DNA from: Granulicella arctica
GTDB lineage: Bacteria; Acidobacteriota; Terriglobia; Terriglobales; Acidobacteriaceae
Length of the DNA stretch: 64,000 nt
Direction of reading: 5' to 3'
Assembly (NCBI RefSeq): GCF_025685605.1
Contig: NZ_JAGTUT010000001.1
Span: forward strand, 1,798,001 to 1,862,000
Shown: in pieces, positions 26,473 through 35,610 of the stretch
Layout of the letters: every line of letters begins with the position of its first letter
How positions within the stretch are numbered: position 1 is the stretch's first letter
Position numbers and translations under genes: made by a program
The notes under the pieces: generated by a model
Told to the model about the DNA's origin: nothing
Seen by the model: only the letters and a program-made list of their open reading frames with translations
Databases searched by the model: none

Positions 26473-28194
26473 ATGAATTTTCTTGCTTATTGTGTGCTGT
26501 TTCTGCAGACCTCGCAGCAGGTGCAGTCGGCGGATGCTGCGTTTCATGCGGGGTACGCGGCTATGTCCAAGGGAGATCTTGCGGCTGCGGATGCGGCGTT
26601 TGCGCAGGCGGTGCGGCTGACGCCGAAGGTGGCCGCGGGGCACAGTGCGTATGGTGCGGTGCTGCTGGCCGAGGGGCGAGTTGCGGCAGCTGTTCCTGAG
26701 TTGGAGACAGCGCATCGACTTGACCCGAAGGATGATACGGCTGCGTTGAACCTTGCGATCGCCTACAGCGGGCAGCGGCGGTATGCGGACTCGGCGGGGC
26801 TGTTTCGTGGTTTGAGTTCAAAGACGAGCCTGACGGCTGAGGCTTCGCTGGCCTACGCGACGGCTTTGGTGGCGACGGGTGACGGGGCTGGTGCGGTCGA
26901 GCAGGTACGGCGTGCGTTGGTGGAGGCTCCGGAGAATGCGGGGCTGCATGATGCGCTGGGTGCGGTGTTGGCTCAGCAGGAGCACTATGTCGAGGCCGAG
27001 CCCGAGTTAAAGCGGGCGGTGACGCTCGATGGTGGGCTGGCTGCGGCACATCTTCATCTTGGATCGTTGTACCTAGTCCAGCATAAGACCGAGTTGGCGA
27101 TTGCGGAGCTAACGAAGGCGGCGAGCCTTGCTCCGGACGATCTGGCTACGCTGCTGCAGCTTGGGCGGGCGCAGATGACGACTCGGCAGGATGGTGCGGC
27201 CTTGACTACGTTGCGTCATGCAGTGGCGGTTGCCCCGGCCTCGAGCGATGCTACATACGCGCTGGCGCTGGCGCTTCAGAACGCCGGGCAGAGCAAGGAG
27301 GCGCTGCCGCTGTTCCAGAGGGCTGCGGCTGCGAAGCCGGGAGTTGGAGCGGTGCTGACGAACTATGCGCTGGCGCTGGTGCAGACGGGGAACGCGAAGG
27401 AGGCGGTGCCGCTGTATGAGCGGGCGCTGAAGCTGGATGCGACAAGTCCGGTGCTGCGTGAGGATCTTGGCGTGGCGTTTCTACAGCAGAACGATCTGGA
27501 CCATGCGATCGAGGAGTTCCAGGATGGGCTGGCGCTGCCGAATCAGGGTGCTCCGATTACGGCTGAGCTGCACTATGACCTTGGGCTGGCGATGAAGCTG
27601 AAGGACAAGCTGCCCGCGGCGATTGCCGAGTTTGAGCTGGCGGAGAAGTTCGATCCGGAGCTACCCGATCCGCCGTATACGCTGGGCGTGCTCTACATGC
27701 AGACGGGCAAGTTTGCGGAGGCCGCGGCAGCGATGGAGCGGGCGGCCAGCATGCAGCCGGAGAACGGCGAAGGGTGGGCGATCCTCGGGAATATCTACAA
27801 GGAGTTGGGCCAGCCGGACAAGGCGGTCGTGGCGCTGCGGCGCGGGATTGCGCTGGTGCCGGCACAGCCTAGTCCGCACATTACGCTGGCGGCGATTCTG
27901 GCTCAGCAGGGGGATCGCGAGGGCGCGGCGGCGGAGCGGAAGAAGGGTGCGGAGCTGAGCCGAATCGCCGTGAGTCGGCAACGAGCTAACTTTGCGCTGA
28001 ACAGTGGGACGGCCCTGTTGAAGGAAGGCAAGGTTGTGGAGGCGATTGCCCAATTACAGGGTGCGGTGGAGGCCGATCCGGGGTATGCCGCGCCGCATCG
28101 TGCGCTTGCGGAGGCTCTGGAGCGCAAGGGGAATGTAGGAGATGCAGCGGTGGAGCGGCAGAAGGCTGAGTCGCTTGAAAAGCGGCTGGAGTAA
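26473..28194 (+). CDS. TPR-repeat protein, probably exported
   Basis: 573 residues from the ATG at 26473; an upstream TTG would add nine residues. A short hydrophobic start (MNFLAYCVLFLQTSQQVQSA) may be a signal peptide or anchor. About a dozen or more tetratricopeptide repeats follow, for example GDLAAADAAFAQAVRLTPKV, GRVAAAVPELETAHRLDPKD, NAKEAVPLYERALKLDATSP, GQPDKAVVALRRGIALVPAQ and GKVVEAIAQLQGAVEADPGY. There is no catalytic domain. In acidobacterial genomes TPR proteins often sit beside CRTAC1 and TonB-receptor genes, as here, but the role is unknown. Confidence 0.8.
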   Translation: MNFLAYCVLFLQTSQQVQSADAAFHAGYAAMSKGDLAAADAAFAQAVRLTPKVAAGHSAYGAVLLAEGRVAAAVPELETAHRLDPKDDTAALNLAIAYSGQRRYADSAGLFRGLSSKTSLTAEASLAYATALVATGDGAGAVEQVRRALVEAPENAGLHDALGAVLAQQEHYVEAEPELKRAVTLDGGLAAAHLHLGSLYLVQHKTELAIAELTKAASLAPDDLATLLQLGRAQMTTRQDGAALTTLRHAVAVAPASSDATYALALALQNAGQSKEALPLFQRAAAAKPGVGAVLTNYALALVQTGNAKEAVPLYERALKLDATSPVLREDLGVAFLQQNDLDHAIEEFQDGLALPNQGAPITAELHYDLGLAMKLKDKLPAAIAEFELAEKFDPELPDPPYTLGVLYMQTGKFAEAAAAMERAASMQPENGEGWAILGNIYKELGQPDKAVVALRRGIALVPAQPSPHITLAAILAQQGDREGAAAERKKGAELSRIAVSRQRANFALNSGTALLKEGKVVEAIAQLQGAVEADPGYAAPHRALAEALERKGNVGDAAVERQKAESLEKRLE

Positions 28195-28225
28195 GTGGCT
28201 GCTGAGGGAAAAGCTTTCCACCTAT

Positions 28226-29335
28226 TTATTTTTCCGGGGCGGTGACTACACCTACGGCTGAATCGGCGCAGCCGTAGTAGAGGAACCACTTGTGGTGGAA
28301 GTGGACTAAGCCTTCGGCGAAGGTGGTTCCGGCTACGTACTGGCCCGTCTTCTCGTAAGGCATCTCTGGTTTGAGGGCGGTTTGCGCCTGATGCTCGATG
28401 AAGGCTGCGGGATTGTCTGCTTTAAAGAGGGCTTCGCCAGCGGCGTAGGCGTTGGCACCGAGAGTGGGATCGCCGGTGGCGGGATCGTTTTTGCCGTTGT
28501 AGAGGACGACGATGCCAACGCTCGTGAGGACGGGCGGTGGGCCTACCTCGGGGAAGCCGCTGTCGAAGTGGCCGGGGCGGCGGGTAAGAACCTCGAGCGG
28601 CGCACCTGCGGGAGTTTCGACGGGGGTCCAGTGAATGAGGTCGGGTGAGGTGGCGAGATGGAGTGCGCCTTCGCCCCAGTACATCCAGTATTGCCCGTTG
28701 ATCTTTGCAGCGAGGAGGCGGTCTCCTGCGAGGTGGGTGACGATGCCGCCGGATTTGTATTGGAGATGGTCATACTTGCCGCCTGCGGCTCCGAGGAAGG
28801 CCGGGCCGTACTTGGTCCAGTGAAGGAGGTCTTTGGAGGTGGCGATGCCGATGGAGTAGGTGATGCGGTTCCACTGGGTGTAGGTGAGAACGTAGGTGCC
28901 GTCGTCGGACTCGACGATGCGAGGATCTTCGACGCCACCGGGCCACTCGCGGGACTTCTGAGCATCTTCGGCGGGGTAGAAGACAGGTTCGGGGAGACGG
29001 GTGAAGTGGAGGCCATCGTCGCTCTGGGCCAAGCCAAGGCGAGAGGTGTGGAGGCCGATCTGCATGCGGCCGGTGTCGTCTTCGGCGCGATAGAGGACGA
29101 AGACCTTGCCGTTGCGGACGACGGCTGCGGGGTTGAAGGTGTGGAGCGCCTCCCAGTGGACGGGGCCGTCGTGGATGGCCGGATCTTGGATGGGATCGCT
29201 GAAGAGCGTTGCCTTGTCGGGAATGATGACGGGAGCGTTCACCGGACGGGTGAAGAGGCCGATGGTCCACTGCTGGGCAAGACCGGACGCGGCACACAAG
29301 AGGAGGAAGGGCACGAGATGGAGGAGTCTGTTCAT
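28226..29335 (-). CDS. Exported GH130-like mannoside phosphorylase/mannosidase
   Basis: 369 residues with a signal peptide (LLHLVPFLLLCAASGLAQ). It is a five-bladed propeller of the GH130 type: HTFNPAAVVRNGKVFVLYRA, EDDTGRMQIGLHTSRLGLAQ, WPGGVEDPRIVESDDGTYVL, TYTQWNRITYSIGIATSKDL, GQYWMYWGEGALHLATSPDL. The GGVEDPRI and YRAEDD motifs hold the family's catalytic and sugar-binding acidic residues. Members act on beta-mannosides, by phosphorolysis in the cytoplasm or hydrolysis outside; export here favours hydrolysis. It lies downstream of the TonB receptor, but a terminator separates them. Confidence 0.82.
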   Translation of the reverse strand: MNRLLHLVPFLLLCAASGLAQQWTIGLFTRPVNAPVIIPDKATLFSDPIQDPAIHDGPVHWEALHTFNPAAVVRNGKVFVLYRAEDDTGRMQIGLHTSRLGLAQSDDGLHFTRLPEPVFYPAEDAQKSREWPGGVEDPRIVESDDGTYVLTYTQWNRITYSIGIATSKDLLHWTKYGPAFLGAAGGKYDHLQYKSGGIVTHLAGDRLLAAKINGQYWMYWGEGALHLATSPDLIHWTPVETPAGAPLEVLTRRPGHFDSGFPEVGPPPVLTSVGIVVLYNGKNDPATGDPTLGANAYAAGEALFKADNPAAFIEHQAQTALKPEMPYEKTGQYVAGTTFAEGLVHFHHKWFLYYGCADSAVGVVTAPEK

Positions 29336-29345
29336 GAGGTGTGAC

Positions 29346-29382
29346 TTAAAAAGATCGAGAGGAGCCGAAGCTCCCCTCGATC
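29346..29382 (-). terminator. Rho-independent terminator after the TonB receptor gene
   Basis: On the minus strand GATCGAG-G-GGAGC, a TTCG loop and GCTCC-T-CTCGATC form a 12-bp stem with one internal mismatch, followed by TTTTTA. It stops transcription of the receptor gene before GH130. Confidence 0.85.
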
Positions 29383-29395
29383 GAGTCTAGTCTGC

Positions 29396-32300
29396 CTAGA
29401 ACTGCAGGCGGCCTGAGAATTGCAGTTGACGTGGGTTGGAGGTGTTGTTGGGGTAAGCGCCGCTTGAGATGGAGCCGCCCTGATCGATATTGCCGTTTGG
29501 AGTGCCCCAGTTGATGTGGTTGAAGGCGTTGTAGCCGTCAGCACGGAGTTGGAAGCTGATCTTCTCGCGAATCTCGAAGTCCTTCTGGACCGAGATATCG
29601 GTGTTGAAGAAGTTCGGTCCGAAGGCCGAGTTACGGCCAGCGCTGCCGATCGTATCAAGAGCAGGGAGTGAGAACGCTCCAGAACCATCAACCGGGGTGA
29701 TGTCGTAGTACGAAAGACCGCTCGGTCCTCCAGGAAAGCCCGTGACATGCGTGTGAAGCTGTTTCGGATTTCCATTGATGTAGCGTGGTGCTGAGCCTGG
29801 AACCCAATTGCCAGCCTGTGCACTCAACGTATACGGAAGACCGCTTGAGTAGTTGACGACCGGACTGATCTGGTAGCCGCTGACGATCTGGTCGATGATG
29901 CGGTTGGTGTGCGCGAGGAAATGCTTATTATGGCCGAACGGGAGTTCGAGCATACCGTAGACGATGACCTGCTGCTGGCGGAGGCTCGAATCACGGCCCC
30001 TTGCTGCTGCATGGCTCCACGTAGCGAAGCCGGTTTGCTCGCTAAGCGACTTCTGCCAGGCGTAGTTTGCGTTGAGGGAGTAGCCATGCGCGATGATCTT
30101 GGTGAACGTCACCTGAAGAGCGTTGTAGGAGGTGTTCAGATCGTCGCCAAAGTAGGTGATGCTCTGATTCCAACCACAGCCGCCGTTGGGTGCGTTGTGG
30201 TTCGTGCCGTCCGCGTTGTAGGTTGCGTCGGAGCAGGCTGCAAGCTTGCCGCCGTAGTAGCGCTGCAGGAAGACCTGGTTGCTGACCGCTCCACTCGCGG
30301 GGATAAGGACTGAGTTTGCGATCGGCTGGCCATTTGTACCCAAGATGCCGCCGGCCGCGCAATTCGCTCCGGCAGGATAGCAATTACCTGCCGTTGCCGA
30401 AGGATCATAGTGAAGCGGCTGCCCGTTCACGCTGTATTGAGCGGGCAGAAAGATTGCTGCTTCATTGGGGTTGGTCGTGTTGCCGGAGTTGTCGCCGAAG
30501 GTGTGTGTTCCCTTGTTGCCGACGTACGCAATCGTCATCGATAGGGTCGGGGTGAAGGACTGCTGAAGAGCGAGGTTCCATGCGTCAAGGGTAGGAAGCC
30601 GGAGGGTGGTGGGGCGCGACCGCCCGCTGGAGTTGTAGCCCTGGTTGGGTAGGAGACCGCTGGCCGGTACTGCGGGGAATACAAAAGCCTGCGGTCCCGT
30701 CGCCAGCGAGAAGGCCGCCGTTGTGTCGGTTGCGTTGTCTCCGCCGGGAGCGGTAAGCGCCTGGTTAGCGAGGACCGGCAGATTCTGCGTGGCCGAGTGA
30801 CCGAAGACGGAGCCAAAGACGCCGATATCGAAGCTGCGTCCATAGCCTGCGCGGATGACCGTGTTGGGCATCGCCTGGTAGGCAAGACCAAGGCGGGGAG
30901 CGTAGGTGCCGGTCGCGGGACTCTGATTCATGTTGGTTTGGATCGGACCTACACCTGCTACCTGGAGGTAGCCGGTATCAAGATTCAGCAAAGCACCTTG
31001 AGCAGCACCGTTGACGGCTTCGGGCATGTAGGCCTCGTAGCGGAGGCCGTAGTTGACGGTCAGCTTCTGTGTGGCGCGCCAGGTATCCTGCGCGTAACCG
31101 AAGGCACGCTTCTGGAACTCCTTCGCATTGGTCGAGGTGCTGACGTAGCGCTGGAGCTGGGTGACCTGACCAGTAAGGAAGGAGGCCATGCCAAGTCCGT
31201 TGTTGTTGGTACCGTCGCTGGTGGGACCGGTACCAAAGGTCAGGATGCCGGTGCGGTTGTTATCGCTGGGAACGCGGAGGTTGCGGGCGTAGCGGAGATC
31301 GACACCAAACTTGATGGAGTGATTTCCGATGGTCTTGGTCCAGTTGTTAGCGACCTGGTACTGATCCTCACGCTCGGTGAGCGGGCAGTTGCAACGGTTG
31401 ATGTTGAGACCGGAGCCGTACTGTGGTCCGCGTGACTGATTGTTGTTTGCAGAACCGTAGCTGCCAGCCTCGGTGATGTTGAAGGCAGGTGCGCCGTTGG
31501 TGATGGCAGCACCGGTGTTCAAGCCGGGGATGCCAAGCTGCGTGGCAAAGGGCACGGTCTGGTCATACTTGGAGGTAGCGATGTCGTAGCGGAAGTAGCC
31601 GAGGCGGACGTCCGTGACGAGCCTGCTGTTGAGAGCGTAGTCAACACCGGCGGCGACGCTATCGTTCGCACCCTTGGAGGTGCCGCCGAAGTCGCCGATG
31701 CCGAAGCCTGCTCCGCCGGCCGCGCCGAAGATGGTGGTGCCGGTGAGCGTATCGGTGAAGCGGCTGAAACGACCGAAGACGTGGGTGCGGGCGTTCAGGG
31801 TGTAATCACCACGCACATCCCACTGGTCGGCGTTGAAGCCGCCGGTGCCGCTGGCGGAGTAGTTCTGGACAAGGCCGCTGGTGGTGCTGCCGTTGACGGT
31901 ATTCGGAGCGAAGGGCTGGAGGAGCTTGAGGACGCCGAGCGCCTGCGGAGAGAGGTCCGACTGGGGAACGATGCTATTAGCGTATGCGACGCGCTGGCCA
32001 CCTACGGTGTGGAAGATGGGGCCGGTAACCTTGGTGTATTCACTGAAGTTGCAACCTGCGCCAGAGAGGCAGGAGGTGGTGAGGAGGGACGTGGGAACCG
32101 TCTGCTGAATGGCGATGCCGCTCTTCTGGCGGGTGCCCTGATAATCGCCGAAAAAGAAGAGCTTGTCCTTGAGGATGGGACCGCCGATAGAGCCACCGAA
32201 CTGGTTCTTGAGGCCTACCGGGAAGGGGTTGGATGCGCTGAGGGTGCCCTGCGGGCCGGTGCTCTGCGTGAAGGGGTCGCGAGCAAGCTGGGCGTTGCTC

Positions 32301-33091
32301 TGGCGATAGTCGAAGGCGGAGCCGTGGAAGCTGTTGGTTCCGGACTTGGTCTGGGCGGTGACAACAGACGAGACGGCCTTGCCGAACTCAGCGTCGTAGT
32401 TCTGCGTGGTGATCTTGCTCTCGGAGAGGGCGTCAGCGTTGGGGTTGACGACGATGATGCCGAGGATGGGGTCCTGGTTGTCGGTGCCGTCGAGTTGGAA
32501 GGCGGTACCGGCGAAGGACTGGCCGTCTACTTCAATCTGCAGGCTGCCTTGTGGGTTTTCACTGGCGGCGTGGGTAAAGCCCAGCTGCTGGGCGCCGGGG
32601 AGGAGAAGCTGGAGGCCCGTGAAGTTGCGGCCGGGGATTGGGAGGTCTACAAACTCTTTGCCGCTGAAGATCGTGGAGACGTCGGCGCGATCCGTCTTGA
32701 GCTGGGGTACGGAATCGGCATTGACGGTGATGGTCTCACCGGCGGCGTCACCAACCTCGAGGGCTGCGGTGATCTTGGTCGAGGTATCGGCGAAGATCTG
32801 GAGACCCTTCTGCTGATAGCCCTTGAAGCCGGCGATGGAGATCTTGACCTCGTAGGGGTCGGGGATAAGGTGGTCGACGGTGAACTCACCGCTGGCGTTC
32901 GACTGTACCGAGTCGCTGGAGCCTTTGGCGGTATCGGTGACCGTGATGGTGGCGTTCGGAACGACAGCACCGGAGTTGTCGGTAACTGTTCCGTAGATCG
33001 ATCCATAGACTGCCTGGCCGAAGCCTGACGATGATAGAAGGAGGGCACACACTCCCAGACACATCATGCCGCGAATCATTTTGGTTTGCAT
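29396..33091 (-). CDS. Oar-like TonB-dependent outer-membrane receptor with carboxypeptidase-regulatory domain
   Basis: 1231 residues from the ATG at 33091, preceded by GGGGAG; a longer frame upstream lacks a ribosome site. After a signal peptide (CLGVCALLLSSSGFGQA) comes a carboxypeptidase-regulatory-like domain (about 30-115; GSIYGTVTDNSGAVVPNATI, GEFTVDHLIPDPYEVKISIA). Then a plug domain (VDLPIPGRNFTGLQLLLPGA; FQLDGTDNQDP) and a large beta-barrel that ends in Phe (LQFSGRLQF), as outer-membrane barrels do. These Acidobacteria-expanded receptors probably import oligosaccharides or other large nutrients. Proximity to glycosidases and CRTAC1 genes supports a glycan role. The 648-base upstream region contains a candidate GntR operator. 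Confidence 0.92.
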   Translation of the reverse strand: MQTKMIRGMMCLGVCALLLSSSGFGQAVYGSIYGTVTDNSGAVVPNATITVTDTAKGSSDSVQSNASGEFTVDHLIPDPYEVKISIAGFKGYQQKGLQIFADTSTKITAALEVGDAAGETITVNADSVPQLKTDRADVSTIFSGKEFVDLPIPGRNFTGLQLLLPGAQQLGFTHAASENPQGSLQIEVDGQSFAGTAFQLDGTDNQDPILGIIVVNPNADALSESKITTQNYDAEFGKAVSSVVTAQTKSGTNSFHGSAFDYRQSNAQLARDPFTQSTGPQGTLSASNPFPVGLKNQFGGSIGGPILKDKLFFFGDYQGTRQKSGIAIQQTVPTSLLTTSCLSGAGCNFSEYTKVTGPIFHTVGGQRVAYANSIVPQSDLSPQALGVLKLLQPFAPNTVNGSTTSGLVQNYSASGTGGFNADQWDVRGDYTLNARTHVFGRFSRFTDTLTGTTIFGAAGGAGFGIGDFGGTSKGANDSVAAGVDYALNSRLVTDVRLGYFRYDIATSKYDQTVPFATQLGIPGLNTGAAITNGAPAFNITEAGSYGSANNNQSRGPQYGSGLNINRCNCPLTEREDQYQVANNWTKTIGNHSIKFGVDLRYARNLRVPSDNNRTGILTFGTGPTSDGTNNNGLGMASFLTGQVTQLQRYVSTSTNAKEFQKRAFGYAQDTWRATQKLTVNYGLRYEAYMPEAVNGAAQGALLNLDTGYLQVAGVGPIQTNMNQSPATGTYAPRLGLAYQAMPNTVIRAGYGRSFDIGVFGSVFGHSATQNLPVLANQALTAPGGDNATDTTAAFSLATGPQAFVFPAVPASGLLPNQGYNSSGRSRPTTLRLPTLDAWNLALQQSFTPTLSMTIAYVGNKGTHTFGDNSGNTTNPNEAAIFLPAQYSVNGQPLHYDPSATAGNCYPAGANCAAGGILGTNGQPIANSVLIPASGAVSNQVFLQRYYGGKLAACSDATYNADGTNHNAPNGGCGWNQSITYFGDDLNTSYNALQVTFTKIIAHGYSLNANYAWQKSLSEQTGFATWSHAAARGRDSSLRQQQVIVYGMLELPFGHNKHFLAHTNRIIDQIVSGYQISPVVNYSSGLPYTLSAQAGNWVPGSAPRYINGNPKQLHTHVTGFPGGPSGLSYYDITPVDGSGAFSLPALDTIGSAGRNSAFGPNFFNTDISVQKDFEIREKISFQLRADGYNAFNHINWGTPNGNIDQGGSISSGAYPNNTSNPRQLQFSGRLQF

Positions 33092-33739
33092 CCTGTTCTC
33101 CCCTTGACGTCCCGAAGTGCGGACAAGTGTTGCCGTTTGAAGCTTTAATGTCTTGCGTGTCGCCTGCCACCCAAGGTGCAGCGGATCAGGGAGCACATCA
33201 TTGTGGAACGTTCTGCATTGTGAACGGCTAGATAGTTGGTTCTAAAGCAATTCGGAAAATACGCGGGCGAATACGAGTGTGTCAATGCTCTTTCTGAGGG
33301 AGAGCAGGCGAAGTAACGAGTGAATCCGTGTTGACAGCTTGCGGCGTTCTTGAGAAGACGTTTACACGATTACAGAAAATTGACATAGAAGAATTAATTG
33401 TAGCGTCAAGTTATTGATTGCGTTTGACTTATCCACCTAAAACGCTTCACTTCGAGCTCGAGCGGAATTCAAAAAACCATAGTGACAGGTCCCCGATTTA
33501 CATAGAATATTTTTTTGAGTCATGCTCATTGTGTATACAGATTAGAGGTGTTTTGAGAAGCAGCCTTTGCGTGCTCACCTTCTCTGATCGTGATCCGGAT
33601 GGAGCATGAAGGCTTGTTTGTCGTCTCATCCCGTTGTTCTCTATACTCAGCATTCTGTCTGTTTATCTGGACACGCCGACCTCGACCGGCCGCGTGTGAC
33701 TGACTCGACTGCCCAGAGGACCTCTGGAGATTGGCAACT
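33092..33739. promoter_or_regulatory. Long AT-rich divergent intergenic region
   Basis: This 648-base stretch is clearly richer in A+T than its surroundings and holds no credible gene. It must carry the promoters of the TonB receptor (minus) and the CRTAC1 pair (plus). TTGACA hexamers occur at 33332 and 33379, but I could not pair them with a convincing -10 box. A candidate operator lies at 33531-33538. Confidence 0.55.
33531..33538. promoter_or_regulatory. Candidate GntR (HutC-type) operator GTGTATAC
   Basis: GTGTATAC matches GT-N-TA-N-AC, like the site in front of the GntR/LacI-type regulator at 9040. It is located between the divergent TonB receptor and CRTAC1 genes. Short sites of this kind can occur by chance. 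Confidence 0.35.
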
Positions 33740-35608
33740 TTGAGCCCGGACCGCCGTAGCTTTCTTCGTTCCCTTTCAGCCAGCGCTCTTGTCCTGTCGC
33801 TGGATGATGTTCTGGCCCTGGCCTCGCCTGTATCGGCGCAGATGGGCGAACAGACAGGCGGACAGATTGGCTCGCGACCGACCTATGAGACGAAGCCGCA
33901 GGCGGCTCCGAAGGGTGCACCTTCGCCCGTGACGGGGACACCGCTCGGGGTGAGTTTTATCGATGTGGCACGGGCTTCAGGGCTGAACGCAAAGACGATC
34001 TATGGGGGCGAGCACAAGAACAAGTACCTGCTCGAGACGACAGGGTGTGGTGTGGCCTTCTATGACTACGACCATGATGACTGGCTGGATATCTTTATGG
34101 TGAATGGATCGCGGCTGGAGGGCTTCGCGAAGGGGCAGGAGCCGATCTCGCGGCTATTCAAGAACAATCGCGATGGGACGTTTACGGACGTTACGCTGAA
34201 GGCGGGGCTTGGCCATAGCGGATGGGGGCAGGGCTGCTGCGTTGGGGACTATGACAACGATGGGTGGGATGACTTGTTCGTCAGCTACTACGGGCAGAAC
34301 GTGCTGTATCGGAATAATGGGAACGGGACGTTTACGGATGTAACGGTCAAGGCCGGGTTGACGCAGGCGAATGCTGCAACGAAACCTCGTTGGAACTCCG
34401 GATGTGCGTTTCTTGACTACGATCGCGATGGTCATCTCGACCTGTTTGTGGCGAACTATATCGACTTCGATATCAAGACCGCTCCCCTGCCGGAGGCGGC
34501 GGGCTGCTCCTATAAAGGCATCCAGGTGGCGTGCGGACCGCCGGGGCTGCAGGGCGGGAAGAACATTCTGTATCACAACAACGGCGATGGAACCTTTAGC
34601 GATGTTTCGCAGAAGGCGGGCATGTGGGAGACGGTGGGGACGTATGCGCTGAGCGTGTCGGTATCGGATATCGACAACGATGGATGGCCGGACATCTATG
34701 TTGCGAATGATTCGACGGCTGCGACGCTTTACCAGAACCAGAAGAATGGGACGTTCAAGGATATTGCGATCGAGACGGGCGTCGCCTACTCGCCGGACGG
34801 TAAGCCACAGGCGGGGATGGGCGTGTCCATTGGGGATTTTAATCGGGACGGCCTGTTCGACATTGTGAAGACGAACTTTGCGGGAGATACGGATTCGCTG
34901 TATCTGAATCTTGGGGATGGGTCGTTTGAGGACCGTACGTACCTGTCGGGGCTTGGGGTCAATACGCGGTACCTGGGGTGGGGTGTTGGGTTCTTCGACA
35001 TGGACAACGATGGATGGCTGGACATCCTGATCTCGAATGGCCATGTCTACCCGGAGGTGGATGGGACGAAGATCGACTCTTCGTACGCGCAGCATAAGTA
35101 CCTTTACCGGAATCTGCGGAACGGGCAGTTTGAAGATGCCACGGCGCAGGGTGGTGCGGGCATCAACGATGCGGTTGCGGCGCGGGGGTGCGCGTTTGGC
35201 GACTTCGATAACGATGGCGACATCGATGTGGTGGTGAACTGCGTGAACAGCTTGCCACAGCTTTTGCGCTGCGACTCAACGACGGGGCGCAACTGGATCA
35301 AAATCCGGACGGTGGGGGTGAAGGCGAATCGGTCTGGGATTGGAGCGCGGATCAGTGTGACGACACAAACAAGTGGCAAGCCGTTTGTACAGGTGGAAGA
35401 GGTGCGGAGCGGCGGCAGCTATTACTCTCAGAATGACCTGCGGATTCACTTTGGTCTGGATCGTGCGATGAAGGCGGATGCGGTGGAGATTTGGTGGCCT
35501 TCGGGCACGGTGGATACGCTGAAGAATCTTGATGCGAACCATCTGTATGTAATCCAGGAAGGTGGCAAAGTCCTCAGGACAATGGCCATGGGAGCGGGAA
35601 AGTCTTAG
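33740..35608 (+). CDS. CRTAC1-family protein with Tat-type signal
   Basis: 622 residues from a TTG at 33740, chosen because GGAGA lies nine bases upstream; a TTG at 33731 is too close to it. The N-terminus DRRSFLRSLSASALVLSL has a twin-arginine motif, so it is probably exported folded. FG-GAP units follow (VAFYDYDHDDWLDIFMVNGS, VGDYDNDGWDDLFVSYYG, FLDYDRDGHLDLFVANYI) with calcium-binding DxDxDG loops, then an ASPIC/UnbV C-terminus (DAVEIWWPSGTVDTLKNL). The Tat signal differs from its Sec-type neighbour at 35611, which it overlaps in function but not in sequence. The two genes are two bases apart and form an operon. Confidence 0.88.
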   Translation: MSPDRRSFLRSLSASALVLSLDDVLALASPVSAQMGEQTGGQIGSRPTYETKPQAAPKGAPSPVTGTPLGVSFIDVARASGLNAKTIYGGEHKNKYLLETTGCGVAFYDYDHDDWLDIFMVNGSRLEGFAKGQEPISRLFKNNRDGTFTDVTLKAGLGHSGWGQGCCVGDYDNDGWDDLFVSYYGQNVLYRNNGNGTFTDVTVKAGLTQANAATKPRWNSGCAFLDYDRDGHLDLFVANYIDFDIKTAPLPEAAGCSYKGIQVACGPPGLQGGKNILYHNNGDGTFSDVSQKAGMWETVGTYALSVSVSDIDNDGWPDIYVANDSTAATLYQNQKNGTFKDIAIETGVAYSPDGKPQAGMGVSIGDFNRDGLFDIVKTNFAGDTDSLYLNLGDGSFEDRTYLSGLGVNTRYLGWGVGFFDMDNDGWLDILISNGHVYPEVDGTKIDSSYAQHKYLYRNLRNGQFEDATAQGGAGINDAVAARGCAFGDFDNDGDIDVVVNCVNSLPQLLRCDSTTGRNWIKIRTVGVKANRSGIGARISVTTQTSGKPFVQVEEVRSGGSYYSQNDLRIHFGLDRAMKADAVEIWWPSGTVDTLKNLDANHLYVIQEGGKVLRTMAMGAGKS

Positions 35609-35610
35609 TT

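Noticed and set aside
28208..28220. Weak hairpin GGAAA-AGC-TTTCC between the TPR and GH130 genes
   Set aside because: Five pairs only; the T-rich run after it is broken, so terminator function is not supported.
31781..33028. Forward frame inside the TonB receptor gene
   Set aside because: It is a low-complexity Gly/Val/Glu product antisense to a well-supported receptor.
33332..33384. TTGACA hexamers as promoter -35 boxes
   Set aside because: No TATAAT-like box at the right distance could be identified for either.
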